A stretch of DNA of 64,000 bases from CAZBAF01 sp964490245 (GTDB lineage Bacteria; Patescibacteriota; Saccharimonadia; Saccharimonadales; JACDBH01). Shown in pieces: positions 31,463-39,896 of this stretch (its first letter is position 1; every line of letters starts with the position of its first letter). Made by a program: the position numbers and the translations under genes. The notes under the pieces are model-generated. The model was not told the DNA's origin, made no database searches, and worked only from the letters and a program-made list of their open reading frames with translations. Location of the stretch: positions 4,749-68,748 of the forward strand of contig CAZBAF010000005.1 of the NCBI GenBank assembly GCA_964490245.1, written 5' to 3'.

Positions 31463-31720
31463 ATGAGTATACTCGCATGGATCGTATTAGGGGCATTAGC
31501 CGGATGGATTGCTTCCATCTTCATGAATACTAATGAAGAGCAGGGGGCGCTGGCTAATATTCTGGTAGGTATATTTGGTGCCGTTATCGGCGGACTGATT
31601 ATGGGATTCTTTGGCGCAGAAGGCGTCAGCGGACTCAACCTGTATAGTCTTCTGGTAGCCACTGGTGGCGCCGTCGTCTTAATCGCTGTATACCGTGCGC
31701 TGCGCGGTCACGCAAGATAG
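31463..31720 (+). CDS. GlsB/YeaQ/YmgE family membrane protein
   Basis: 85 residues with three membrane segments and the family pattern GALAGWIASIFM, GIFGAVIGGLIMGFFG and a final glycine-rich helix. These transglycosylase-associated proteins are induced by stress in many bacteria; their molecular job is not known. AAGGAAGGAGG precedes the ATG. Third member of the envelope operon. Confidence 0.88.
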   Translation: MSILAWIVLGALAGWIASIFMNTNEEQGALANILVGIFGAVIGGLIMGFFGAEGVSGLNLYSLLVATGGAVVLIAVYRALRGHAR

Positions 31721-31729
31721 GACTGGCAT

Positions 31730-31960
31730 ATGAGTGAGGGCTTTTTCATATTCGCAGGCCAGGCCTCAATGGTGGTCGGTGCGCTCATGGCCGGGCTTAT
31801 TTACGGCAGTGTTCTGGTACTAAGGGTTGTAGAGCTGGTGTACACCAAGCTGCACGAACTTATGTACACAGGCTCTAACCGGGTTAAGACATATAAAAAG
31901 CAGGTGCTGGCGCATAAGCCGGCACCAATACTCAACAAGTCTAAGGTAATAGGAGCATAA
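31730..31960 (+). CDS. Small single-helix membrane protein
   Basis: 76 residues: a membrane helix at about 8-32 and a basic C-terminal tail (RVKTYKKQVLAHKP) that should face the cytoplasm. No family recognised. It starts ten bases after the GlsB-like gene and stops two bases before the YtxH-like gene, so it is clearly part of the operon. Confidence 0.65.
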   Translation: MSEGFFIFAGQASMVVGALMAGLIYGSVLVLRVVELVYTKLHELMYTGSNRVKTYKKQVLAHKPAPILNKSKVIGA

Positions 31961-31961
31961 T

Positions 31962-32219
31962 ATGGCATTAGCAACCTCTAACAAAGTGTTACTCGCAGGT
32001 GTACTCGGGTTTGCGGCAGGTATTCTGTACGCACCGAGGAAGGGAAGCGAAACCCAGGCAAAGCTAAAGGAGCGGATGGAGGGAATGAAATCAGAAGTAG
32101 AGACAAAGGCCAAGCGGGCAAAGTCCAAGTTTGAGGACATGAGGAAGAATAAAGGCGATAAGGAGATGGACAAAGTTGATCGCGAGATTAACGAAACTGC
32201 TGATACTCTTCTTCCTTAA
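31962..32219 (+). CDS. YtxH-like general stress protein
   Basis: 85 residues. One membrane segment (VLLAGVLGFAAGILYAPRKG) with the APRKG boundary characteristic of YtxH domains, then a charged coiled-coil tail (KAKRAKSKFEDMRKNKGDKE). YtxH-type proteins accumulate under general stress in firmicutes. Last gene of the operon; the terminator at 32254 follows. Confidence 0.82.
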   Translation: MALATSNKVLLAGVLGFAAGILYAPRKGSETQAKLKERMEGMKSEVETKAKRAKSKFEDMRKNKGDKEMDKVDREINETADTLLP

Positions 32220-32253
32220 ACGGCTGTTGCAGCGTGGCTTTGCCGGCACCAGG

Positions 32254-32281
32254 AGACGCGGTTAGGAGGCCGCGTCTTTTT
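32254..32281. terminator. Terminator of the envelope operon
   Basis: AGACGCGG (32254-32261) pairs with CCGCGTCT (32270-32277), followed by TTTT. It lies between the envelope operon and the convergent deaminase gene. Confidence 0.8.
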
Positions 32282-32343
32282 GGCGTCTGCGTTTGTTTAG
32301 GGACGGTTTTGAGGGCTGGCCTCAGCGCCGCGTCCCGCGCCGG

Positions 32344-32808
32344 TTAGTACTTTTGTCTGTCCGGTTTTTGCACCCACTCCTGCATGATGGCCTGCACCTG
32401 GTCGCTGGCAACTTTTATAAACGGTATGCTGCGTGCTTCTGCCGGTTTGGCGGTTTCGGTATAAATAAAAGCGTCGTCAAAGCCGATAGCGGCGGCGTCA
32501 CTGGCGGTGGCGGCATAATAGACTTTTTGCGGCCGGGCCCAGTAAATCGCGCCGAGACACATGGGGCATGGTTCACACGAGACGTATATCTCGCAGTCGG
32601 ACAGGTCAAAGCGCCCCAGCTTATTGGCGGCCTGGCGGATGGCAACAATTTCGGCATGGGCAGTCGGGTCCTGGCTAGAGAGCACCTGGTTGTTGCCTTC
32701 GGCAATGATTTCGCCGTTTCGCACCACCACAGCACCAAACGGCCCGCCCATGCCGGTATCCATGCCATACTTTGCCAGTTGGACGGCGCGGTTCATAAAA
32801 TCTGTCAT
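32344..32808 (-). CDS. Nucleoside/guanine deaminase (CMP/dCMP deaminase fold)
   Basis: 154 residues. HAEIVAIRQAA (zinc ligand His and catalytic Glu) and SCEPCPMCLGAI (two Cys ligands) define the cytidine-deaminase superfamily; GMGGPFGAVVVRNGEII, a C-terminal aromatic tail and the TASDAAAIGFDDAFIY segment are closer to guanine deaminases of the GuaD type than to TadA. TATTAT lies four to five bases before the ATG, so the mRNA is probably leaderless. Confidence 0.85.
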   Translation of the reverse strand: MTDFMNRAVQLAKYGMDTGMGGPFGAVVVRNGEIIAEGNNQVLSSQDPTAHAEIVAIRQAANKLGRFDLSDCEIYVSCEPCPMCLGAIYWARPQKVYYAATASDAAAIGFDDAFIYTETAKPAEARSIPFIKVASDQVQAIMQEWVQKPDRQKY

Positions 32809-32867
32809 AGGTATAATATATCCTGATTAAATTGATGTTTTAACGAAGCCGCCTACTAAAAGTGACA

Positions 32868-33182
32868 CTACTCCGCGACCCTGAGACCGATAATGCAGAT
32901 AACAATCCCCGCCACCAGCAGTATTTTAATAAGTGAGGCCGTCTCAGCACCGGTAAACATTGCATATGCAACAGTCAGCGCACTGCCGACGCCTACCCAT
33001 ACGGCGTATGAAGTGCCGGTGGGCAGCGTACGCAGGGCGTAGGCCAGACCCGCCATGCTGGCAGCAAGGGCTGCAAAAAAGATCAGGCTGGGTGATAGTC
33101 TTGTCAGACCATCAGATTTACCGAGCGCAGTGGCCCAGACCGCCTCTAAAACACCTGACAGAACCAGAATAACCCATGCCAT
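32868..33182 (-). CDS. SMR family transporter, SugE/Gdx-like
   Basis: 104 residues, four membrane helices, with the active Glu in LSGVLEAVWATALG and the LPTGTSYAVWVGVGSA loop of the SugE (Gdx) branch, whose members export guanidinium. They work as antiparallel dimers in the membrane. AAGGAGGG lies before the ATG. The leader does not match a guanidine riboswitch well. A terminator for the upstream gene lies at 33273. Confidence 0.85.
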   Translation of the reverse strand: MAWVILVLSGVLEAVWATALGKSDGLTRLSPSLIFFAALAASMAGLAYALRTLPTGTSYAVWVGVGSALTVAYAMFTGAETASLIKILLVAGIVICIIGLRVAE

Positions 33183-33272
33183 AAGCCCTCCTTAATAAAT
33201 ATGTCTTTCTTGATGCCCGGTACGAGGATTGTCCGGTGCAATACCAAAGTCAATCTCATTTTAGCATAAGCT

Positions 33273-33306
33273 AAAACGAGGCTCTTTGCAGGCGAGCCTC
33301 GTTTTT
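33273..33306. terminator. Bidirectional terminator between DUF1801 and SMR genes
   Basis: AAAACGAGGCTC (33273-33284) pairs with GAGCCTCGTTTT (33294-33305), with A and T runs on both sides. On the minus strand it ends the DUF1801 transcript before sugE. Confidence 0.85.
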
Positions 33307-33334
33307 GGTTTTGATTTGTAGTTTCAGCGGTTGG

Positions 33335-33706
33335 CTAGCTTACGGCCATTTTGGCGATCTCAGCAATTTTTTGCTCTGTTGCCGCGTTGAGATCGGTAAA
33401 GAACCAGGCGCACGGCATGAGCAGATCACTGGCGCCGGTCTCAGGTTTGAGGTTGACTGCTTCAGTCAGTCCGAATGTCATGTACTTTTCATCCTCACGG
33501 AAAAAGCACAGCACTGCGCTGTCTTTGGTTTTGGCGTAGCCGGGCATGCCGTACCACAGGCGCGGATGCAGCTCGGGTGCGGCCTCCATAATGACGGCAT
33601 GGATCCGCTCGGCTAACGATTGATTGCGCTCAGAAAACTGAGCAATTTTGTCCAGTACCTCTGCCTGCATCTCGGCACTAGACATATTCCTTTTATTGGC
33701 AGCCAT
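33335..33706 (-). CDS. DUF1801 (YdhG-like) protein
   Basis: 123 residues. The pattern LAERIHAVIMEAAPELHPRLWYGMPGYA followed by CFFREDEKYMTFGL is that of DUF1801 domain proteins, small iron-chaperone-like folds of unknown exact role. AGGAGCT precedes the ATG. A free-standing gene. Confidence 0.85.
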   Translation of the reverse strand: MAANKRNMSSAEMQAEVLDKIAQFSERNQSLAERIHAVIMEAAPELHPRLWYGMPGYAKTKDSAVLCFFREDEKYMTFGLTEAVNLKPETGASDLLMPCAWFFTDLNAATEQKIAEIAKMAVS

Positions 33707-33867
33707 AAAATAGCTCCTTATTGTTTAAAGTTTATGTGTAGTGTGGATCAGGATGAGACAGCTCAACTTAATCAGTGTTCTTAGTACATTAAAAGTGACA
33801 ATGAAGTCAAACAGACAGACGTTAGCGTCCGGATGTTTTAGTAGCGGATGCGATTAAGAGGTGCGGT

Positions 33868-35586
33868 TCAGGCGGCGTTTTCGGCTGCGAGCTGTCGGCC
33901 GGCGGGCTCGGTTTGTGGTGGTGCTTGTTCAGTCTGCGGTTGTGATGCGTCCAGCGGCAAGGTCAGGATAAAGGTCGAGCCGGCTCCTGCCTCGCTTTCG
34001 ACCTCCAAAGAACCACCCAAAGTTTGGCTTAACTGCCGTGAGATGAACAGCCCCAGGCCGGAACCTCCCGTGTCACGGGTTTCATAGTCCTGCGCTTGAT
34101 TGAAGGGTTTGAATATCCTTTGCTGGTCGGCTCGCGCAATGCCTTTGCCGGTGTCTTTTACGTACAACTGCAGCGTGCGGTCGCTGGAGGTAAGGCTGAT
34201 CTGTATCCCGCCCTCATCGGTATGTTCAATTGCATTCTCGATCAAATGCCTGAGAATCTCGCCTATATACAGCGCGCGGGTTGGGTAGCTGAGCAGGCGT
34301 TCATCGTGATCTCCGGCATCAATACGAAAGTCAAGACCCTTGCTTTGGGCAGCGGGCTCAAACTTTTGTTTTAACTCCTCCAGAAGCTGGTATAAATTGA
34401 GTCTGGTTTGATCCCGGCCGTTGTCGGGCTGATCGCCAACCTCTAAAAACATGCTGAAGTTGTTGATAATGCGGGAGAGGTTCATGATTTGGTTGTGCGC
34501 CTGATCGGCAGCGGCAACGGTTTTTGGGGAGGCATCCTGTTCGTTAAGCAGCAGTTTTATGGTGGACAGGTCGGCCTCTGCGGTAGTCAGCGGTGTCCTT
34601 AGTTCATGCGACATCACCGATACAAAGACGCGCCGTTGTTCCTCAAGAGATTTTTCCTGAGTGATATCACGTATGATAAGAACACTGTTTTCGTGGTCGG
34701 CATGGCTTTCGGTGTGAACTCCGGCGACTGCGAGGTAAATATGAATTTTTTCCTCATTGCCATACATAAGCCACAGGTCGCTTGTCTGATAACGCTCCTT
34801 GCCTTTTGCAAGCAGTGAGTCAAGCGGCACGGTCGCCTCGTTTGCGTCCACAAAACGGACAAATGATTCGAGTCGTTTCCGGTTCAGTCGCTCGCCACTG
34901 TCAACGCCTAAGAGGTTTAGTGCGGATGTGTTATGGAAAGTGATTGACCCCTGCTGATCGATACCTATGACTGCTTCTTCCATGCTGTTAACCAGCGAAT
35001 TGATGCGCTCTTCCTCGAATTCTGCTTTCTCGAGACTGCTGATCAGCATTTTTCGGTCTTCTTCACTGATGCTTAAAGTATCGATAAAAAACAGACACAA
35101 CGCCAGAAAGAATAAATACTGGCCGATGCCATAAAGATAATCTTCATTATTAGTGATGTGTTCAATGTAGGTTGCAAAACTTAGAAACAGACTGAGAGAG
35201 GCCAAGCCGATAATAATCAGGGCGCCCTTCCTGCCATAATAGAAGCTTGCTAGAAACAACGGCACCAGCCAGATAAAAAACCAGAACCCGCGAATATCTG
35301 TCAGGTAGGTAATGGCATAGAACGTAATAATAGAGTAGAGCGCAATGGCGATAATCGGCTTGCGGTTTAGAATTGATTGCGGCCGCAACCGGAAAACACC
35401 GATTATCATATAGGCGGCTACACAGCAGAGGACAAGAATCTTCCCTCTGGTATCAAAATAGGGCTCCCACAACACATCCAGAAGCGCTGCAATCCCGATT
35501 GCAAAGTGGGATGCAATAATACTGTTACGGACAATCACCCGTTGCAGACGCTCGGTTAAAAGATTAGGATAGCGCGACATGACCAT
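33868..35586 (-). CDS. Membrane sensor histidine kinase with PAS domain
   Basis: 572 residues. Six or so membrane helices between about residues 20 and 165, with few external residues, then a coiled linker (EEDRKMLISSLEKAEFEEE), a PAS domain (MEEAVIGIDQQGSITFHNTSA), the phospho-acceptor His in SVMSHELRTPLTTAEADL, N box LIENAIEHTDEGG, G1 DTGKGIARAD and G2 GSGLGLFISRQL. No receiver gene lies next to it. A Pro/Gln-rich tail ends the protein. TATACT (35601-35596) lies nine bases before the ATG with GAGGGG between. Confidence 0.92.
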   Translation of the reverse strand: MVMSRYPNLLTERLQRVIVRNSIIASHFAIGIAALLDVLWEPYFDTRGKILVLCCVAAYMIIGVFRLRPQSILNRKPIIAIALYSIITFYAITYLTDIRGFWFFIWLVPLFLASFYYGRKGALIIIGLASLSLFLSFATYIEHITNNEDYLYGIGQYLFFLALCLFFIDTLSISEEDRKMLISSLEKAEFEEERINSLVNSMEEAVIGIDQQGSITFHNTSALNLLGVDSGERLNRKRLESFVRFVDANEATVPLDSLLAKGKERYQTSDLWLMYGNEEKIHIYLAVAGVHTESHADHENSVLIIRDITQEKSLEEQRRVFVSVMSHELRTPLTTAEADLSTIKLLLNEQDASPKTVAAADQAHNQIMNLSRIINNFSMFLEVGDQPDNGRDQTRLNLYQLLEELKQKFEPAAQSKGLDFRIDAGDHDERLLSYPTRALYIGEILRHLIENAIEHTDEGGIQISLTSSDRTLQLYVKDTGKGIARADQQRIFKPFNQAQDYETRDTGGSGLGLFISRQLSQTLGGSLEVESEAGAGSTFILTLPLDASQPQTEQAPPQTEPAGRQLAAENAA

Positions 35587-35706
35587 ATGCCCCTCAGTAT
35601 AGCATCGTATGCCGAGCGCCAGAGAGAGGCAGCTCGAAAGCGTTCTGCTATTGGTTGTCAGCCCGCGCTGGCACTTATGCCGGATGTCGGCTTATACTTA
35701 AGGGTA

Positions 35707-36942
35707 ATGGAACTCAAACAGCATCGCTATAGTCAGGCGGTAAAGCGCAAGAGACGCATAGGCTGGCTGCATCTTCTTGTGGCCGGTATATTTATGCTGA
35801 CTGCCGGATACACCACCCTGGCTCTGACGGCGCCCGTAGACGGACTGCGTGTTGCGCTGGAAGCGCCGTATACAAGCGAGCCTGAGCCTGTGCCGATCAG
35901 CTGGCCCCGGCAGGGTGCAGCCGCAGTGGGCAGTGCTGATCAGGGCGTATTAGCTACATCCGAAAACGCCCAAACGCCTCTGCCGATTGCCAGCATGACA
36001 AAAGTTGTGACCGCATTGGCTGTTATGGAGCGCGCGCCTTATCGGCTCGGCGAAACGGGCCGGATGTTTACGCTGGATGCCGACGATGCGCAGCTTTGGC
36101 GTTCGTACCTTGCCCGGGGCGGCTCGGTGTTCCCGGTGCATGCCGGCCAGACGCTTACCCAGCAGCAGGCTCTGGAGGCGCTGTTGGTGATCTCGGGTAA
36201 TAATATTGCCGATAGTCTGGCGATAAAACTGTTTGGATCGCTTGATGAATATGTGGCGTTTGCCAATAAACTGGTCAGCCAGATCTATGGCTTGCAGCAT
36301 ACAACCATCACAGATGCCAGCGGGTTTTCGCAGGATACGGTCAGTACGCCCGGCGATATGATTCTGATTGGTCAAAAGCTGCTTGAGCAGCCCGTGCTGG
36401 CGGCAATTGTAGCCAAGCGCCAGGTGAGTCTGCCTGGTATAGGCGTTGTCACCAATACGAACCGCCTGCTGGCTGATGAGGGTGTGATTGGTGTCAAAAC
36501 AGGTACGACATATGCGGCGGGTTACTGTCTTTTATTTGCAGCCGACCACGTAGTTGAGGAGGGGGAGTCAGTCAGGATCATCGGCGTCGTCATGGGCAGC
36601 GTGTCTGCGAATGGCCTGCTGGCCGACGCACGTCAGCTGCTTGCCAGCGCCAAACAGGGCTTTGGCCGGATTGAGGTGGTGCCGGCGGGTGCCAGGTTTG
36701 GTTCGGCGCACAGTGAATGGGATCAGTCTGCCTCTTTGGTGACCAAAGAACCGCTGGCAATATTTGGCTGGAAGGCCGACGCCTATGAGGCTGTCGCCGA
36801 GACGGAGGTATTGATGCCGGCAACGCTTGAGTCCGGTCAGCCGGTTGGGCTGGTTCGTGCGCATGGCACTACCGTGCAGCTTGTCAGTGACGATGCAGTT
36901 ACGCGGCCGTCGATTTGGTGGCGTTTGACCAACTATTTTTAA
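35707..36942 (+). CDS. dacA: D-alanyl-D-alanine carboxypeptidase (penicillin-binding, S11)
   Basis: 411 residues from the ATG at 35707. N-terminal anchor or signal helix at about 20-42. S11 catalytic motifs: SxxK as S96-M-T-K99 in PIASMTKVVTAL, SxN in VISGNNIADSLA and KTG in GVKTGTTYAAGYCL. A C-terminal domain of about 120 residues follows. It trims the terminal D-Ala of peptidoglycan stems outside the cell. TATACT (35693-35698) ends eight bases before the ATG, and the spacer TAAGGGTA is nearly the same as before murF. Confidence 0.93.
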   Translation: MELKQHRYSQAVKRKRRIGWLHLLVAGIFMLTAGYTTLALTAPVDGLRVALEAPYTSEPEPVPISWPRQGAAAVGSADQGVLATSENAQTPLPIASMTKVVTALAVMERAPYRLGETGRMFTLDADDAQLWRSYLARGGSVFPVHAGQTLTQQQALEALLVISGNNIADSLAIKLFGSLDEYVAFANKLVSQIYGLQHTTITDASGFSQDTVSTPGDMILIGQKLLEQPVLAAIVAKRQVSLPGIGVVTNTNRLLADEGVIGVKTGTTYAAGYCLLFAADHVVEEGESVRIIGVVMGSVSANGLLADARQLLASAKQGFGRIEVVPAGARFGSAHSEWDQSASLVTKEPLAIFGWKADAYEAVAETEVLMPATLESGQPVGLVRAHGTTVQLVSDDAVTRPSIWWRLTNYF

Positions 36943-36989
36943 TATGCTTGACGCGCATAATCCGCCTATGGTTAGATTGGGTTGTAATT

Positions 36990-37547
36990 ATGGCAAAACA
37001 AAAAATTCAAAATAATCCCCTTCAGCACCTTGTGCTGCGTCTAACGCGGGTGCATTTTTTGTACGTTGCTGCCTATATGCTGGCAATTATTATATTTGAC
37101 TCGTGGAATCTGCTGGCTCACGAGGCGGTGGTGCAGCGCTGGACATTAGTGGCAGGCCTGCTGTTCGTTAATATTGCTATATGGTACGCCAGCCGTCTGA
37201 AAGTTTCCAATCAGGCTTTTTGTAAGGCGCTGCTTATTACGCTGCTGACAGCTGACATAATTTTTGCCGCTGTTAATGTGTACTGGCAGCGGGGTATGGC
37301 CAGCAAAGAGGTGATGCTGTTTGTGGTGCCGATTATTGCCGCCGGCCTGGCAAGAAGCCGCAGTTTGCTGCTGGGCGTGACGGCACTGTCGGTCGGAGCA
37401 TACTCGCTAGCCGCGGTAAAATATTTTCACGAAAATTACGGTCAGGGCTTTCGGGTGCAACTGTATGGAGAAATATTCTTCTATGGCGCGCTGATGTTTG
37501 TGCTGGCTTACATGATGATGATAGGGTTTCGATCGGCAAAAGAGTAG
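36990..37547 (+). CDS. Five-helix membrane protein, unknown
   Basis: 185 residues from the ATG at 36990 (an upstream in-frame start at 36915 would lie inside dacA). About five membrane helices (near 22-40, 50-70, 82-102, 112-150, 160-180) with short loops. It resembles the membrane sensor part of histidine kinases without the kinase. No family recognised. Confidence 0.6.
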   Translation: MAKQKIQNNPLQHLVLRLTRVHFLYVAAYMLAIIIFDSWNLLAHEAVVQRWTLVAGLLFVNIAIWYASRLKVSNQAFCKALLITLLTADIIFAAVNVYWQRGMASKEVMLFVVPIIAAGLARSRSLLLGVTALSVGAYSLAAVKYFHENYGQGFRVQLYGEIFFYGALMFVLAYMMMIGFRSAKE

Positions 37548-37656
37548 CGGCATAATCAGGGCGCGTTACCGCACTGGATATAAGACTGATAAATTTTTCA
37601 AGAAAATGTACGTTCCGGTGGTAATCAAAATTGCCGCCTCTGCAGCGCCGATGCTG

Positions 37657-38841
37657 TCACGCAAACAGATCTAGATCGGCTAAGGCTTCCGGCAAAAATC
37701 CCTGCTCATGCTGGAAGCCTGCCTGCCACTGATAGTCTTTACCGTGTCCAAGCTCTTTCATGAGTTTGGTCGGCGCGTTGCGAAGATGCAGGGGTACGGG
37801 CACATCCTGATGCTGTTCGGCTGCTGCTAGAGCCTTGTTCATGGCATCTGTTACTACCCGCGATTTCCGGGCTTTGGCCAGCACCAGCGCGCAGTGAAAC
37901 AGGTTGTATTGACACTCCGGCATGCCAATGCGCTCGACTGCCAGAAAGGTGCTGACGGCCAGGTTGAGCGCCGGCGAGGCCGCAATGCCAACGTCTTCGC
38001 TGGCAAAAATAACCATACGGCGTGCAATGAACTTGGGGTCTTCGCCGGCACGCAGCATGCGCGCCAGATAGTAGAGCGCGGCATTTGCATCGCTGCCGCG
38101 CATGGACTTTATGAAGGCGCTGATAACGTCGTAATGCATGTCGCCCTGTTTGTCATAGCCGGGCAGGCGTTTTTGGGCCGCTGCCTGAACGACCTCTTTA
38201 GTAATCGGACGGCCGCCGCTTAGCTGCAGCGCCAGCTCAAGGGTGCCGAGCGCAACCCGGGCATCACCGCCCGAAAGTTCGGCCAACATGTCTAGCGACA
38301 CTTTGGGCAGGCGTGACTGCCGGATGCCCTCTTGCTTGAGTGCGCGTTTTAAAATAGCCGCTACATTATCTTTAGAAAGCGCGTCAAGCACTACCACGCG
38401 GCTTCGGCTGAGCAGCGGGTTGATGATTTCAAAGCTTGGGTTTTCGGTAGTCGCCCCAATCAGGGTGATGAGACCGCTCTCAACGTGCGGCAAAAAAGCA
38501 TCCTGCTGAGCTTTGTTAAAGCGGTGAATCTCGTCAACGAACAGCACGGTACGCTGGCCCAGGCGCTGATTAACACGCGCATCTTCGATGACTTTGACGA
38601 CATCTTTTTTACCGGCGGTTACCGCGCTCAGCTCAATGAACTCGGCCTCTATTTCCTGGGCGATAATCCGCGCCAGTGTGGTCTTGCCGCTGCCGGGCGG
38701 CCCCCAAAAGATTAGCGAAAACGGCTGTTTGCTGGCGACCAGTTCGTGCAGCAGCGTGCCTTTTGCCAGTATATGCTCCTGGCCGACCACTTCCTCGAGT
38801 GTCCGGGGCCGCATCCGCTCCGCCAAAGGCATATAACTCAT
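37657..38841 (-). CDS. rarA: Replication-associated recombination protein RarA (MgsA)
   Basis: 394 residues. AAA+ ATPase with Walker A WGPPGSGKTTLARII, Walker B TVLFVDEIHRFNKAQQDAFL, sensor 1 IGATTENPSFEI and the C-terminal tetramerisation region ending PLHLRNAPTKLMKELGHGKDY. It acts at stalled replication forks. A TATACT box (38853-38848) lies six bases before the ATG, suggesting a leaderless mRNA. Confidence 0.96.
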   Translation of the reverse strand: MSYMPLAERMRPRTLEEVVGQEHILAKGTLLHELVASKQPFSLIFWGPPGSGKTTLARIIAQEIEAEFIELSAVTAGKKDVVKVIEDARVNQRLGQRTVLFVDEIHRFNKAQQDAFLPHVESGLITLIGATTENPSFEIINPLLSRSRVVVLDALSKDNVAAILKRALKQEGIRQSRLPKVSLDMLAELSGGDARVALGTLELALQLSGGRPITKEVVQAAAQKRLPGYDKQGDMHYDVISAFIKSMRGSDANAALYYLARMLRAGEDPKFIARRMVIFASEDVGIAASPALNLAVSTFLAVERIGMPECQYNLFHCALVLAKARKSRVVTDAMNKALAAAEQHQDVPVPLHLRNAPTKLMKELGHGKDYQWQAGFQHEQGFLPEALADLDLFA

Positions 38842-38871
38842 GCCTTTAGTATAGCTTAAGAGCAGGGCTGT

Positions 38872-39621
38872 CTAGTTGCCAAACGAGCCGAAGCCGCTAA
38901 AGTCCGGCATGTCAACCACGGGGGAAGGTTCGGTAATAGGCGCGACCTGATATTCAAAAGTTATGTCACTGCTGCCGGCAGAGCTGGTGACGCCTATGCG
39001 GCGCAGGCGGTATTCGCTGTCGTCGAACCAGAGCGTGGTGACTTCGTCAGGCGCGCTTGAGTCAGTTATGGTGTATTTAAAGCAGGTCAGGTTACCGCAG
39101 GCTTCTTTGCCGTCTTTGGTAAGAGTGGTCGTGTCTTTGGCGGCTTCAGACTCGAAATCAAAATCCATTCCTATTTCTTCTGACGGGTCAGAAAGAATAT
39201 CCTCGCTGGTGTCACTAGTAGACTTCATCCAGCTGCCGTCTTCAACATTCTTCATGTAACTGGTGTTGCCGATGGAGATAAAACCGGACTCTTCGGCGCC
39301 GTCGCGGGTGGTGACCATGCGCGTGTTTCCATTCCCGTCTGTTTCCATTACGGTGACAGAATTAACATCGCTTGAACGGATGGTCATCTTTTGTTCACCG
39401 CCGTACGTCCAGCTACTGGCAAAGCGGCAAAAGTCTTTATCATTAAAGTGCTTTTCACACTCAGACTGCGCGGCAGTGTTTCGGACGGTCGTACCGTTGT
39501 CTGACTTATCCTTATTGCGGTTGAGGACATAGTACCCGGCGCCGGCAATGCCCAACAGCAGCACCAGAATAATCACTATTTCAACGACGCCAAGCCCGCG
39601 TTGGTTTTTGTGTAATTTCAT
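38872..39621 (-). CDS. Pilin-like exported protein
   Basis: 249 residues. RGLGVVEIVIILVLLLGIAGAGYYVL at about residues 8-33 resembles a type IV prepilin N terminus: cleavage after Gly, then a Glu at position 5 of the mature helix. The outer domain (about 45-249) has four cysteines and low-complexity Thr/Ser/Asp-rich stretches. It may be a pseudopilin or an anchored surface protein. No pilus assembly genes are in this window. Confidence 0.65.
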   Translation of the reverse strand: MKLHKNQRGLGVVEIVIILVLLLGIAGAGYYVLNRNKDKSDNGTTVRNTAAQSECEKHFNDKDFCRFASSWTYGGEQKMTIRSSDVNSVTVMETDGNGNTRMVTTRDGAEESGFISIGNTSYMKNVEDGSWMKSTSDTSEDILSDPSEEIGMDFDFESEAAKDTTTLTKDGKEACGNLTCFKYTITDSSAPDEVTTLWFDDSEYRLRRIGVTSSAGSSDITFEYQVAPITEPSPVVDMPDFSGFGSFGN

Positions 39622-39712
39622 AACACCCCCTAGTTTATGCTTATGGTTGAGCCCATTATCTGGCTTTGCTTTTGGTAAGTCAATGACGTTTGTGTTTTTA
39701 CGTCCGCTTCGT

Positions 39713-39718
39713 TATAGT
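39713..39718 (+). promoter_or_regulatory. -10 box of metK transcript
   Basis: TATAGT, about 25 bases before the SAM riboswitch core, with a loose TTGTGT region at -35. It gives a leader of about 170 bases, long for this genome, as needed for the riboswitch. Confidence 0.45.
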
Positions 39719-39737
39719 GAAAGTGCTTAACAACCTA

Positions 39738-39830
39738 AATATCAAGAGTGCAGCGAGAGTCCTAGCTCTGTGACCTGCCAGCAACCTGCTTAATAAGGCG
39801 AAGCCGTAAGTAAGGTGCTTCATCTAGCCG
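39738..39830 (+). ncRNA. SAM riboswitch (SAM-I/IV clan) of metK
   Basis: The core matches the SAM-I/SAM-IV family: ATCAAGAGTGCAGCGAGAG, then a small AGAG/CTCT stem, GACCTGCCAGCAACC, a stem CCTGCTTA/TAAGTAAGG (39785-39792, 39806-39814) capped by a GGCGAAGCC hairpin, and GGTGCTTCATC. The GAGTGCAGCG start is closer to SAM-IV than to classic SAM-I. Its place upstream of metK gives feedback by AdoMet on its own synthase. It is followed by a terminator hairpin that ends at the metK start. Confidence 0.85.
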
Positions 39831-39860
39831 CCTGTATGGGTGGAAAGATATGTTTTCTCG

Positions 39861-39896
39861 TATCCTTTCAGCTATATAGGCAGAAAGGATATTTTT
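39861..39896 (+). terminator. Riboswitch expression platform terminator
   Basis: TATCCTTTC (39861-39869) pairs perfectly with GAAAGGATA (39883-39891), followed by TTTTT, and the metK ATG is the very next base. The right arm also contains the AAAGGA ribosome binding site, so the same hairpin could end transcription and block translation. Confidence 0.8.

Noticed and set aside
33183..33262. Guanidine riboswitch upstream of the SugE-like gene
   Set aside because: CCGGAC and ACCGGG blocks are present, but the pseudoknot arms of guanidine-III and the ACGR loops of guanidine-II are missing.
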